Made by a program: the position numbers and the translations under genes. From IMG/VR virus record IMGVR_UViG_3300044619_000982, positions 1 to 35,015 of that record: DNA of 35,015 bases; one strand, 5' to 3'. Below are positions 12,760 through 18,982 of this stretch, one piece after another (the stretch's first letter is position 1; each line of letters begins with the position of its first letter). Source of the DNA: a virus. The notes under the pieces were generated by a model. It worked only from the letters and a program-made list of their open reading frames with translations, searched no databases and was not told the origin of the DNA.

Positions 12760-12957
12760 ATGATTACATATCACGACGCTACTGTTGACGGTCACAGGCG
12801 TGTTCTGAAAGCGTCATGGCCGCACGCAGGGCACTACTCTGACAGCAAGTTTGGTCCTGAAATTGGTCGCCCAGATGATTTGGACTCCTGGATGATTTAC
12901 GACCGTTTCTGGAAGGACGGAGCGGCCTGCCTTGTGCTCTCAGTCGACGGAGACTAG
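12760..12957 (+). CDS. Hypothetical protein, accessory cassette 1
   Basis: A 65-aa protein, MITYHDATVDGHRRVLKASW ... DDLDSWMIYDRFWKDGAACLVLSVDGD. A strong AGGAGG precedes the ATG. A weak promoter-like TTGTAA...TATGTG lies at 12679-12707, just after the direct repeat. No family is recognised. It is rich in Trp, His and Asp. The cassette position suggests an accessory (moron) gene. Confidence 0.6.
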   Translation: MITYHDATVDGHRRVLKASWPHAGHYSDSKFGPEIGRPDDLDSWMIYDRFWKDGAACLVLSVDGD

Positions 12958-12963
12958 CCCTAA

Positions 12964-13182
12964 ATGGCATACGTCACTTACGTTGTAGACCGCGACGAAA
13001 CAGGCACGGCAATTGCCGCCGCCATGACCGAAGCGGAGGCCCGTCGTGTTGGGACAGTCCGTCTTCTCACGCATATCGGCAAGCTGGGCACGTCTGGCTG
13101 GCTTCAGACCTTGGAGCGCGACCTGACCGAAAGCGAGACGGCCACTATCGACAAGATACTGGCGGAAGCCTTGGAGCAATAA
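12964..13182 (+). CDS. Hypothetical protein, accessory cassette 1
   Basis: A 72-aa protein, MAYVTYVVDRDETGTAIAAAMTEAEARRVGTVRLLTHIGKLG ... ESETATIDKILAEALEQ. An alpha-beta pattern with two terminal helices. It begins 6 nt after the previous gene, and its TAA overlaps the ATG of the HTH gene that follows (TAATG). Function not recognised. Confidence 0.55.
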   Translation: MAYVTYVVDRDETGTAIAAAMTEAEARRVGTVRLLTHIGKLGTSGWLQTLERDLTESETATIDKILAEALEQ

Positions 13183-13409
13183 TGCGAGGCGACCTGATAA
13201 AAGTGGGAGAGGCCCTTTACGGGCCTCTTTTTCAATCCGCGCTGGCCCGTGACTTGGGCGTCAGCGACCGCACCATGCGCCGCTGGGTGGCGGGAACGCA
13301 CGAACCCCCGGAAGGCTTGCAGGACGAGTTGCACGCCCTAGTGCGCGCCCGCATTGCCCTGCTGCAAAAACTGCTTGCGGCCTCAAAGCGCAACCGTGTC
13401 GCTGATTAA
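13182..13409 (+). CDS. Small HTH DNA-binding protein, accessory cassette 1
   Basis: A 75-aa protein with helix-turn-helix QSALARDLGVSDRTMRRWVAG (residues about 18-38), then PPEGLQDELHALVRARIALL and a basic tail. It resembles in outline the HTH gene that ends the second cassette (both have PEG...LHAL after the recognition helix). TAATG-coupled to the upstream gene. The stop lies inside the second copy of the 37-bp repeat. Likely a local transcription regulator. Confidence 0.65.
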   Translation: MRGDLIKVGEALYGPLFQSALARDLGVSDRTMRRWVAGTHEPPEGLQDELHALVRARIALLQKLLAASKRNRVAD

Positions 13410-13432
13410 TCAGTGGCTGACGTGGGGGTGAC
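13396..13432 (+). repeat. 37-bp direct repeat, copy 2
   Basis: Second copy, one mismatch to 12634-12670, with a perfect palindrome CTGATTAATCAG inside. It overlaps the end of the first cassette's HTH gene and stands just before the promoter of the second cassette. Confidence 0.9.
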
Positions 13433-13434
13433 CC

Positions 13435-13463
13435 TTGAAAGATACACTTACAGTGTATACATT
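13435..13463 (+). promoter_or_regulatory. Promoter with internal operator, cassette 2
   Basis: TTGAAA (13435-13440) with TATACA (13456-13461) or TACATT (13458-13463) as -10. The spacer holds the palindrome ATACACT-TAC-AGTGTAT (13442-13458). A protein bound there would cover the promoter. The gene it would serve starts at 13512. Confidence 0.5.
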
Positions 13464-13472
13464 GACTTCAGC

Positions 13473-13493
13473 GCGGGGGGATTGGCCCCCCGC
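13473..13493 (+). promoter_or_regulatory. 8-bp GC hairpin in the leader of cassette 2
   Basis: GCGGGGGG (13473-13480), loop ATTGG, CCCCCCGC (13486-13493), perfectly paired. It lies between the promoter and the ribosome-binding site of the 106-aa gene. No T tract follows, so it more likely affects RNA stability or translation than termination. Confidence 0.5.
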
Positions 13494-13511
13494 AAGAGGT
13501 GGAGACCTAAC

Positions 13512-13832
13512 ATGAAAACCCCCTTTGAAATGAACTCAAAGGGCCGCTTGCACACAGCGGCTGAATACAACCTGTGTGTGAAGCCTGTTGTCGTCGGAAT
13601 TTCCAAGCGCGGCGGCGAAAGCCGCATTGGCGCTGTAAGCCGCGAGTGGATAGTTGAGCGCATGACGGAGGCTGGTCTTGCCCCTGCCTCAAAATTTAGG
13701 GCACGCGTGCTTGCCGAAAACGCTTACTTGTCACGCGGCAACTGCACGGGGGTTGGGCGCATTCTTATCAAGAAGCCGCTTGGCTTCAAAAGCTATCGGC
13801 TTGACCCTGATTGCGGCTGGAGCGCCGTTTGA
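13512..13832 (+). CDS. Hypothetical protein, accessory cassette 2
   Basis: A 106-aa protein starting MKTPFEMNSKGRLHTAAEYN. I chose ATG 13512 because GAGGTGGAG precedes it; a longer frame from 13413 would cover the promoter and hairpin. It has an alpha-beta pattern with SRIGAVSREWIVERMTEAGLAPASKFRARVLAENAYLSRGN, no known motif. It is under the palindrome-bearing promoter and is followed directly by an HTH gene, so it is a candidate regulated accessory protein. Confidence 0.6.
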   Translation: MKTPFEMNSKGRLHTAAEYNLCVKPVVVGISKRGGESRIGAVSREWIVERMTEAGLAPASKFRARVLAENAYLSRGNCTGVGRILIKKPLGFKSYRLDPDCGWSAV

Positions 13833-14239
13833 AAACGCTGTTCGCGTCAATCATTGCGGGCCTTGGACTATCACAGTCCGAGGCCGCAGCCTTTTTGTCC
13901 GTGCGCCCGGATACCGTCAAAAGCTGGGGCAGCGGTCGCAATGCTGTCCCTGAAGGTGTCTGGACGGCCCTGCACGCCTTGGCCGTCGCTCAAGATACAG
14001 CCGCGCGCGAGGTGGCAAAGCAAGCCAAGAAAGCGGTTGCAGGCGGTCATGAAATCGAATTGAGCCTTGCCAATGACAACGCCGAAGCCCAAGCCCTTGG
14101 CTGGCCCTGCGTCGGGGCGCAACTGGCGGCGTTCAGGCGAGCGTGGGAAATGCTGGGGCCAGAGGCACAGATATCAATCGTGGCGCGGGGCAGTACCGAG
14201 GCCAGCCGGTCGGCAATGAAGGCGCGGCAGATAAACTGA
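13829..14239 (+). CDS. HTH DNA-binding protein, accessory cassette 2
   Basis: A 136-aa protein. TTG 13829 is chosen: it overlaps the upstream stop (TTGA) and GGAG lies at good distance. The N-terminal HTH is LGLSQSEAAAFLSVRPDTVKSWGSGRNAVPEGVWTALHALAVAQ (residues about 12-56). The rest is helical, rich in Ala and charged residues, with no recognised domain. It is likely the regulator of the palindrome-containing promoter of its own cassette. It ends only 5 bp from the stop of the convergent late operon. Confidence 0.65.
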   Translation: MKTLFASIIAGLGLSQSEAAAFLSVRPDTVKSWGSGRNAVPEGVWTALHALAVAQDTAAREVAKQAKKAVAGGHEIELSLANDNAEAQALGWPCVGAQLAAFRRAWEMLGPEAQISIVARGSTEASRSAMKARQIN

Positions 14240-14244
14240 ATGCG

Positions 14245-15492
14245 TCACTCGTCAAGGAAGACGTAACCGGCTTGGCTGTTGTTTGCGCCTTCGTTTCCCC
14301 CCTCAAGTCGCCAAGCGTGGCCCTTCTTTGTTATCCTGCCAAACGGGTCGTTCAGTGCGATTTGCTCAGCTTGCTCGCGCGTTATCCCAAGAATTGCCGC
14401 CGCTTCGTCTGGATTGCTGACGTTCGTGGAGAAAGTGCCCCAGTGATTTGATTTCCGCGCATAGGCCGGGCGACCATCGACCATTATTACCTTATACTCG
14501 CTTGACTGCCTGCCATTCCAATTCGGTGACTTATAGACTTTTACAGACGGGGCAGAATTGTAATCGGTCACACTCATGGCCTTGAAATTCAAATCCGTGT
14601 TCTTGTGCATGTTCGAAACTTTGTCGGCATAAAGTTCTGCGGCGGCACGAATGGGAGCCATAGTTTCGCGCCTTGTCATGCGTGCCGCCAACTTGCTGCG
14701 CTCCTCATTGAGTGTGGCGAGTTTTTGCCGCACTAGCTCGTATGGAGCCAAGTTTTCCGGTGCCTGGAATTGAGAACGCCAAGCGGCGCGCGGCACACCG
14801 TCTGGACGTGCGGCGGCGTGCGCGTCAAGTGCTTGCTGATAAGCCTTGCGAAGTGGCTCCGCTTGCGGCGTCAAATCCGCAATCTGCTGCTCGATGGCAG
14901 ACAGTCGCTTTGTGTCTGCGCCCGTCAATCGCGTAACTTTTGCTTGAATACCTCCACCCGCCTCGTCCACTAGCGGCGTCAATGTCGGCCCTGAACCATA
15001 CACATTGGCAGGCTTCCTGAGCGTATACCCCGCCCTATTCGCCATGCCTTCCACCTGGTCTGCTGCCCTTGCAAGGTAAGGACGTGTCACGCCCAAGCCC
15101 TTCACCGCCCCCAACGTCAATCCCGTCATGGCAAGGTCATTGGTAATGTCCGCAGGGTATCCCGTCAGGTCTTCCACGGGCTGGCCGACATAGGTGTTGA
15201 CCGCTTCGCCCACGGGCTGAAGGATTGGGCCTAGCACCGGACTAAGCGCGGCGCTGACAGGTGCGCCCATCCAGCTTGTCCCACCCAAGGCCAAGCGGGG
15301 AATGCCCGTCAGCACGTCGCCGCGTTCGACAATATCGCCCAAGCCCTGCGCGCTGCGTTCGGCCCCGGCCATGAAGTCGTCCCGCACCCGCCCGCCATAG
15401 GCTTGGATTTCGTCGGCTATCTGTTCAAGCCGCGTCTTGCGGCGTTCGGGCATTTTCTTGCCGACTTGTTTGGCCAAAGCATTATCCGCCAT
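14245..15492 (-). CDS. Last gene of the late operon, possible ejected effector protein
   Basis: A 415-aa protein. Residues 1-60 are basic and helical; about 55-140 are Gly/Ala/Pro-rich and hydrophobic (GIPRLALGGTSWMGAPVSAALSPVLGPILQP; DLAMTGLTLGAVKGLG), like the flexible N-terminal parts of podovirus ejection proteins, including the 505-aa one in this window. Residues about 205-285 are coiled coil. The last 110 residues form a separate globular domain (YKVIMVDGRPAYARKSNHWGTFSTN ... GHAWRLEGG) that I do not recognise. It lies after Rz1 at the far end of the late operon, overlapping Rz1 by 11 nt. An injected enzyme or moron-type effector is plausible but unproven. Confidence 0.6.
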   Translation of the reverse strand: MADNALAKQVGKKMPERRKTRLEQIADEIQAYGGRVRDDFMAGAERSAQGLGDIVERGDVLTGIPRLALGGTSWMGAPVSAALSPVLGPILQPVGEAVNTYVGQPVEDLTGYPADITNDLAMTGLTLGAVKGLGVTRPYLARAADQVEGMANRAGYTLRKPANVYGSGPTLTPLVDEAGGGIQAKVTRLTGADTKRLSAIEQQIADLTPQAEPLRKAYQQALDAHAAARPDGVPRAAWRSQFQAPENLAPYELVRQKLATLNEERSKLAARMTRRETMAPIRAAAELYADKVSNMHKNTDLNFKAMSVTDYNSAPSVKVYKSPNWNGRQSSEYKVIMVDGRPAYARKSNHWGTFSTNVSNPDEAAAILGITREQAEQIALNDPFGRITKKGHAWRLEGGNEGANNSQAGYVFLDE

Positions 15493-15751
15493 GCGCGCAT
15501 TCCTTGATATGCCAATCCGCCAATGCGTTGTGCTTCAGGCGCAGTTCTTCAAAGCGCCCGATATCTTCGACATATTGCCCCAGCACTTCGCCTTGCGTGA
15601 CCGCCGGGGCTTCGCCTTTAGTCCCCAGCGGCTTCGCTGGCAGCAGCAGTTCCGCCGGGGGCTGGGGGCATGTCGGCCCCTTCCCGAAGGCGCTGCAACT
15701 GGCCAGCGACAACGTCATTAAGGTCACACTCAGGGTTATTCTGCGGGACAT
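15482..15751 (-). CDS. Rz1-like outer-membrane spanin lipoprotein
   Basis: An 89-aa protein starting MSRRITLSVTLMTLSLASC, a lipoprotein signal with lipobox L16-A17-S18-C19, followed by a proline-rich part (GPTCPQPPAELLLPAKP) typical of Rz1. It begins inside the Rz gene in another frame and extends beyond it, as in many spanin pairs. ATG 15751 is chosen because the signal sequence begins there; an upstream extension has no signal character. With Rz it joins inner and outer membranes and fuses them at the end of lysis, which fits a Gram-negative host. Confidence 0.8.
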   Translation of the reverse strand: MSRRITLSVTLMTLSLASCSAFGKGPTCPQPPAELLLPAKPLGTKGEAPAVTQGEVLGQYVEDIGRFEELRLKHNALADWHIKECAHGG

Positions 15752-15995
15752 ATTTCGTGACAGTCTGTTTGACGATTTTGACTTTTTCGACCACGCGCGC
15801 CTGCGCTGTTGCCAGTTCACGCTGCGCCTTCAGCCGGGCCACGTCGGCAGCGACCCGGCGTTCTAGTTCGTTGCGCAGTTCAAGCCGATAGCCTTCAGCC
15901 GTGGCGGCTTTCAATCGCCAGCCATTGGCCACCCAGCCTGCGTAGACAAGCCCCGCAACGAACGCGGCCCAGAGGCCGAGCCGAAGATAGGTCAC
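15618..15995 (-). CDS. Rz-like inner-membrane spanin
   Basis: A 125-aa protein with an N-terminal membrane segment (LRLGLWAAFVAGLVYAGWVANG, residues 4-25) and a periplasmic coiled coil (LELRNELERRVAADVARLKAQRELATAQARVVEKVKIVKQ). GTG start at 15995 overlaps the upstream stop (GTGA). The Rz1 gene starts within it. This topology and gene overlap identify an i-spanin. Partner: the lipoprotein encoded at 15482-15751. Confidence 0.75.
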   Translation of the reverse strand: MTYLRLGLWAAFVAGLVYAGWVANGWRLKAATAEGYRLELRNELERRVAADVARLKAQRELATAQARVVEKVKIVKQTVTKYVPQNNPECDLNDVVAGQLQRLREGADMPPAPGGTAAASEAAGD

Positions 15996-16231
15996 GGCTT
16001 CGGCACGTTGTTGGGCTGGTTCGCTGCACCCACCGCTGTCAGCGCAATCAGCAGGGCATTCACTTCGTTCAGGTAGGGAATGGTGAAGCCCGCACCGAAC
16101 GCCGACAGGGCCGCACTGGCAGCAACAACCAAGGCGCTGATGACAGACGCAATGGCCGCAACGCGCGTCTTGTAGCCCGGAAAGAAGTTCAGTGCACCAA
16201 TGACAATCTCAATGACAAGTTTCATGTTCAC
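15992..16231 (-). CDS. Small membrane protein, holin-like
   Basis: A 79-aa protein with GTG start at 16231 (AAGGAT upstream) or ATG 16225. Hydrophobic segments lie at about residues 3-15, 25-47 (AAIASVISALVVAASAALSAFGAGF) and 58-68. It is immediately upstream of Rz, a common place for a holin. Another membrane protein with holin features lies at 18387-18608, so one of the two could be an antiholin or accessory holin. Assignment rests on position and hydrophobicity. Confidence 0.55.
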   Translation of the reverse strand: MNMKLVIEIVIGALNFFPGYKTRVAAIASVISALVVAASAALSAFGAGFTIPYLNEVNALLIALTAVGAANQPNNVPKP

Positions 16232-16242
16232 GGCTTATCCTT

Positions 16243-16683
16243 TCACCTTATAAACTTGCGCACACGGCGCGGGACGACCTTGCCGCCATCGGCGACCAGG
16301 CATTGCTTGACGTAAGACCGCATGTCTTCAATCACATGAGCCGGGACCGGAATGCCCTCGCGCCTTAGCGTGGCCAGCGTCCACTGTTCGGCTTCGTATT
16401 CCTGTTGGGCCTCTGTAGGCGCTGCCGCCCCGGCATAAAGCGCCGCCAGTTTAGACGTGCGGGCCTCTTCGGGGTCGAAGTGGCGCAAGTGGAAATGCGC
16501 GCATTCGTGCAGATAGTAGACAAGGGCTTCCAGCGTCACCGGACGCGGGACCAGCATTTCCTCGCGCTGCAGGCAGGCATGCGCAGGCTTGAGGACCAGC
16601 TTGCCATTCTTCCGGCGCTTGAAACGCACCTTGATGAAGGCGGGCGTGTAGCGGCGCGCGATTTCCGCGAACCGCCTGTCCAT
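16243..16683 (-). CDS. Zincin-like protein with HExxH motif
   Basis: A 146-aa protein. YYLHECAHFHLRHF (residues 57-69) carries the zinc-protease motif H59-E60-C-A-H63. A downstream acidic helix QEYEAEQWTLATLRREGI (about 94-111) could give the third ligand, as in ImmA/IrrE-type or other gluzincins. The N-terminus is basic. No signal peptide is seen, so it would act in the cytoplasm or be packaged. It sits in the late operon between hypothetical genes and the holin-like gene. Substrate unknown. The metalloprotease call rests on motif and spacing; no exact family is recognised. Confidence 0.6.
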   Translation of the reverse strand: MDRRFAEIARRYTPAFIKVRFKRRKNGKLVLKPAHACLQREEMLVPRPVTLEALVYYLHECAHFHLRHFDPEEARTSKLAALYAGAAAPTEAQQEYEAEQWTLATLRREGIPVPAHVIEDMRSYVKQCLVADGGKVVPRRVRKFIR

Positions 16684-16684
16684 G

Positions 16685-16891
16685 TCACGTCTCGCCCTGC
16701 ATTAGTTTCGACGCAGTGACGCCAATTTCATAAAGGTGGCTTTCCAGCTCCGTGCCCGACTTGCCCCGCGCGGCAATAAACACTTCGCACGGCACTATCC
16801 ACTCGCCATGTACGTCCTGCGTAAATCCAACTGACACGGCAAAGGGGCCAATCTGGTTGGTAACACAAAAGCGCCTATGCGGCAGGGTCAT
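16685..16891 (-). CDS. Small hypothetical protein of the late operon
   Basis: A 68-aa protein, MTLPHRRFCVTNQIGPFAVSVGFTQDVHGEWIVPCEVFIAARGKSGTELESHLYEIGVTASKLMQ. A beta-rich N-terminal part with a C-terminal helix. ATG 16891 overlaps the upstream stop (ATGA) and it ends 1 nt before the zincin-like gene. Function not recognised. Confidence 0.6.
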   Translation of the reverse strand: MTLPHRRFCVTNQIGPFAVSVGFTQDVHGEWIVPCEVFIAARGKSGTELESHLYEIGVTASKLMQGET

Positions 16892-17121
16892 TTCACCACC
16901 TCGAGCTTCTGCACCCGCTTGCCTTCAAGACGGTCCAGCGCCCGCTCAAAGGCTTGGTCCACGAAGTCAAGCGTCTTGGGTGTAAGCGGTGTTTCTGAAT
17001 GCTGCATGACGGTTTGGAATATCCATATCCACAGGCTGCCGGTGGATTGGTCGCCAAAGAAGAATGGCAACGGTTCAACAACAACCGTGACCGTCTGTGC
17101 GGTTTCTTCAGTCGTGGTCAA
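16888..17121 (-). CDS. Small hypothetical protein of the late operon
   Basis: A 77-aa protein with TTG start at 17121, supported by GGAGG 7 nt upstream inside the end of the phosphoesterase gene. It has an acidic, Thr/Val-rich N-terminus and a C-terminal helix (TLDFVDQAFERALDRLEGKRVQKLEVV). The short segment LWIWIFQTVM is hydrophobic but probably not a membrane helix. No family is recognised. Confidence 0.55.
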   Translation of the reverse strand: MTTTEETAQTVTVVVEPLPFFFGDQSTGSLWIWIFQTVMQHSETPLTPKTLDFVDQAFERALDRLEGKRVQKLEVVK

Positions 17122-18385
17122 CGCGAATCCTCCGAATGGTGGTCAATCCCCATTTGGGATGGGTCCAGAACATTGTTTGCGTCGGCGGCTCTGGCTCCGC
17201 CCTGAGTTCCGACTTTGCGTATTCGGAGAACCCTGCGAGGCACCCGTTGGCAATGCCGTTTGGCAAATCCATGGCAACATGGAAGTGCCCGGTCAGGACG
17301 AAGTTGATGGGCTTGCCCATGCGCGCGAATTGCTGCCGAACCTTCTGGATGCCGCGCGCGATGGTGGCTGCAGGGCCGACGAAGCCTTGGCCCCCACGGC
17401 TGCCAATCCGGTCGCCATGCGTCAGAAGGTAATGAGTATCGAACAGGCTATAATAGGCGTCACCACTGGGCGGGGTCACGAAGCTGATGCGCTTCTCGCC
17501 CTTGGCACTGAAATACTTTTCAATCGTCCAGATGGCCAGCTGGTCATAGGTCAAAGCCACAAACCGCTTGGCCCGTGGCTTGGGTGTGGTGCGGTCGTGA
17601 TTGCCGGGTACGGAATAGACTGTCACCTTCGGAACCGCCTTCAGCAATTCCTCAAGCCCCTTGATTTCTTCTTCAGCGACCAACTGCGTCTGTTCCACGC
17701 TGGTCAGATTTTGCGTTTCCGCCAAGTCCGCGTGTATGTTGCCGCTGATGGCGTCGCCACCACGCAAATAGATAAAGCCCGGATAATTCATGTCAGGGCT
17801 TTCGCGCTGCAGAAGCTTGATGGCAGTGCTTATCAGCCGCCGATAGCGTTCGGAAAACACCGCCGGGCTGTAGTCGTTGGGATACTCCAACTCTTCCGCC
17901 CGAATGACTTCGCCAACCTGAAAGTCGCTGGTGAACAGCGTGGCGATTTCGGGGCGGCTCTTGCCCTTTGCTTTTTGGGATTGCCAATTCGGAATTGCAA
18001 GCCGGTCAGGTGCCAGGCCAAACACCGACTTGCGGATGTCTTCAAGGTCGCCGAGTTTCTTCAGCGCGTCGTTCAGTTGCTTGCGTAAGTCGTGCACCTG
18101 GTTGCGGGTACGAACGATGTCAGGCGGCGCGGGCTGCACTTCGGCGTTCGCCGGGCCTTTATACAGTTTCCAGTTTACTGGTTCATATTTGAGCTGCTGT
18201 GCGCGGGCAATGGTGTTGTGTAGCGTCGTGTGCGAAATGTTCAGCGCCTTGGCAGCGGCCTGAATGGCACCATTTTTGCCGTGGCCTCCCGCTTGTCCAG
18301 CCGGAACGTATCCTGCCTTCAATGCCTCTTCGATTTTTGCTTTTCTGGCCAGCCACACTTCAGGATTCAGACTGGGTGTCGGCAT
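17108..18385 (-). CDS. Metallophosphoesterase with N-terminal HTH
   Basis: A 425-aa protein. Residues about 38-62 are a helix-turn-helix (AIQAAAKALNISHTTLHNTIARA); about 92-120 a coiled coil; 147-400 a calcineurin-like phosphoesterase. Motifs: SDFQVGE (D154), GGDAISG (209-215), GNHD (261-264), LTHGD (321-325) and GHFH (366-369). The usual D-x-H of block I is D-F-Q here, so one metal ligand is replaced. ATG 18385 is chosen because the upstream gene ends 1 nt before it. It acts on a phosphoester, perhaps nucleic acid given the HTH. Position between the holin-like gene and small late genes gives no clear role. Confidence 0.8.
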   Translation of the reverse strand: MPTPSLNPEVWLARKAKIEEALKAGYVPAGQAGGHGKNGAIQAAAKALNISHTTLHNTIARAQQLKYEPVNWKLYKGPANAEVQPAPPDIVRTRNQVHDLRKQLNDALKKLGDLEDIRKSVFGLAPDRLAIPNWQSQKAKGKSRPEIATLFTSDFQVGEVIRAEELEYPNDYSPAVFSERYRRLISTAIKLLQRESPDMNYPGFIYLRGGDAISGNIHADLAETQNLTSVEQTQLVAEEEIKGLEELLKAVPKVTVYSVPGNHDRTTPKPRAKRFVALTYDQLAIWTIEKYFSAKGEKRISFVTPPSGDAYYSLFDTHYLLTHGDRIGSRGGQGFVGPAATIARGIQKVRQQFARMGKPINFVLTGHFHVAMDLPNGIANGCLAGFSEYAKSELRAEPEPPTQTMFWTHPKWGLTTIRRIRVDHD

Positions 18386-18386
18386 G

Positions 18387-18608
18387 TCAGGTTGCCGTCC
18401 ACTTGATGCCAAAGTAAGCTAGCAATCCCGCGACAGCGGCAATCACGGAATATCCAAGGACAATCGCGTAGCGTGCGCCGCGAAGCTCGTGCCGCATGCT
18501 GGTCAGCGTCTGCACTTCTGCCCGCAGCATGGTGACTTCATTGGTCAGGCCAAGAACCTGGCCCTGCAGCTTTCCAACGTCCTGGTGAAGCTCTGCAATC
18601 GTGGTCAT
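18387..18608 (-). CDS. Holin-like membrane protein with coiled coil
   Basis: A 73-aa protein: residues 1-42 are a coiled coil (MTTIAELHQDVGKLQGQVLGLTNEVTMLRAEVQTL), then one membrane segment YAIVLGYSVIAAVAGLLAYFGI (about 48-69). This arrangement resembles XhlA-type small holin-associated proteins. ATG 18608 overlaps the endolysin stop (ATGA); the longer frame upstream is antisense-like within the endolysin gene. It is directly downstream of the endolysin, so a holin or holin partner is likely. Confidence 0.65.
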   Translation of the reverse strand: MTTIAELHQDVGKLQGQVLGLTNEVTMLRAEVQTLTSMRHELRGARYAIVLGYSVIAAVAGLLAYFGIKWTAT

Positions 18609-18979
18609 GGGTAGGATTTCCTGTCGAGTTCGATATGAGGCCCGTCCTTGAAGGTCCGCCAATCGCCGCCCCAGACGATGGGCACCTTGAGTTCCTGCGC
18701 GGCCTTCTTGAACGCGTCCGCCACCGGCTTGAACGCAGGCCACTTCCATGTGATTTGCCCACCGACGACAGGCACGAAGTCAATGGCGTGGCCTGTCAGG
18801 TGGCGCGAGTTCATGGTCTTCGACGCGCCCTTGGCGACCAGTTCTTTCTGGCGTTCGACCGTGCGCAAGCCTTCGGTGATAATGAACGGCGTGGGGCTAA
18901 GTTCAGCGGCGCGCTTGACCACGCGCACAAGGTCACCATGCACGCCTTTCAGCGCGGTGAGGCTTCGGGTGTTGAGCAT
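18605..18979 (-). CDS. Endolysin, M15-family peptidase
   Basis: A 124-aa protein of the VanY/M15 type. ITEGLRTVERQKELVAKG is the usual helix before the active site. Zinc ligands are H60 and D67 in SRHLTGHAIDFVP and H115 in DGPHIEL; WGGDW (103-107) is the conserved aromatic patch. It cuts peptide cross-bridges of peptidoglycan. No signal peptide, so a holin must release it. It is followed by the holin-like gene and preceded by the tail fibre. Length fits the single-domain M15C endolysins. Confidence 0.9.
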   Translation of the reverse strand: MLNTRSLTALKGVHGDLVRVVKRAAELSPTPFIITEGLRTVERQKELVAKGASKTMNSRHLTGHAIDFVPVVGGQITWKWPAFKPVADAFKKAAQELKVPIVWGGDWRTFKDGPHIELDRKSYP

Positions 18980-18982
18980 GGG

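Noticed and set aside
16243-16683. Definite ImmA-type antirepressor protease
   Set aside because: Only the HExxH motif supports it; the gene is in the late operon, not next to the repressor.
16877-18088. Long open frame (403 codons) on the plus strand
   Set aside because: It lies fully antisense to the metallophosphoesterase with intact motifs, has no domain of its own, and would oppose the operon.
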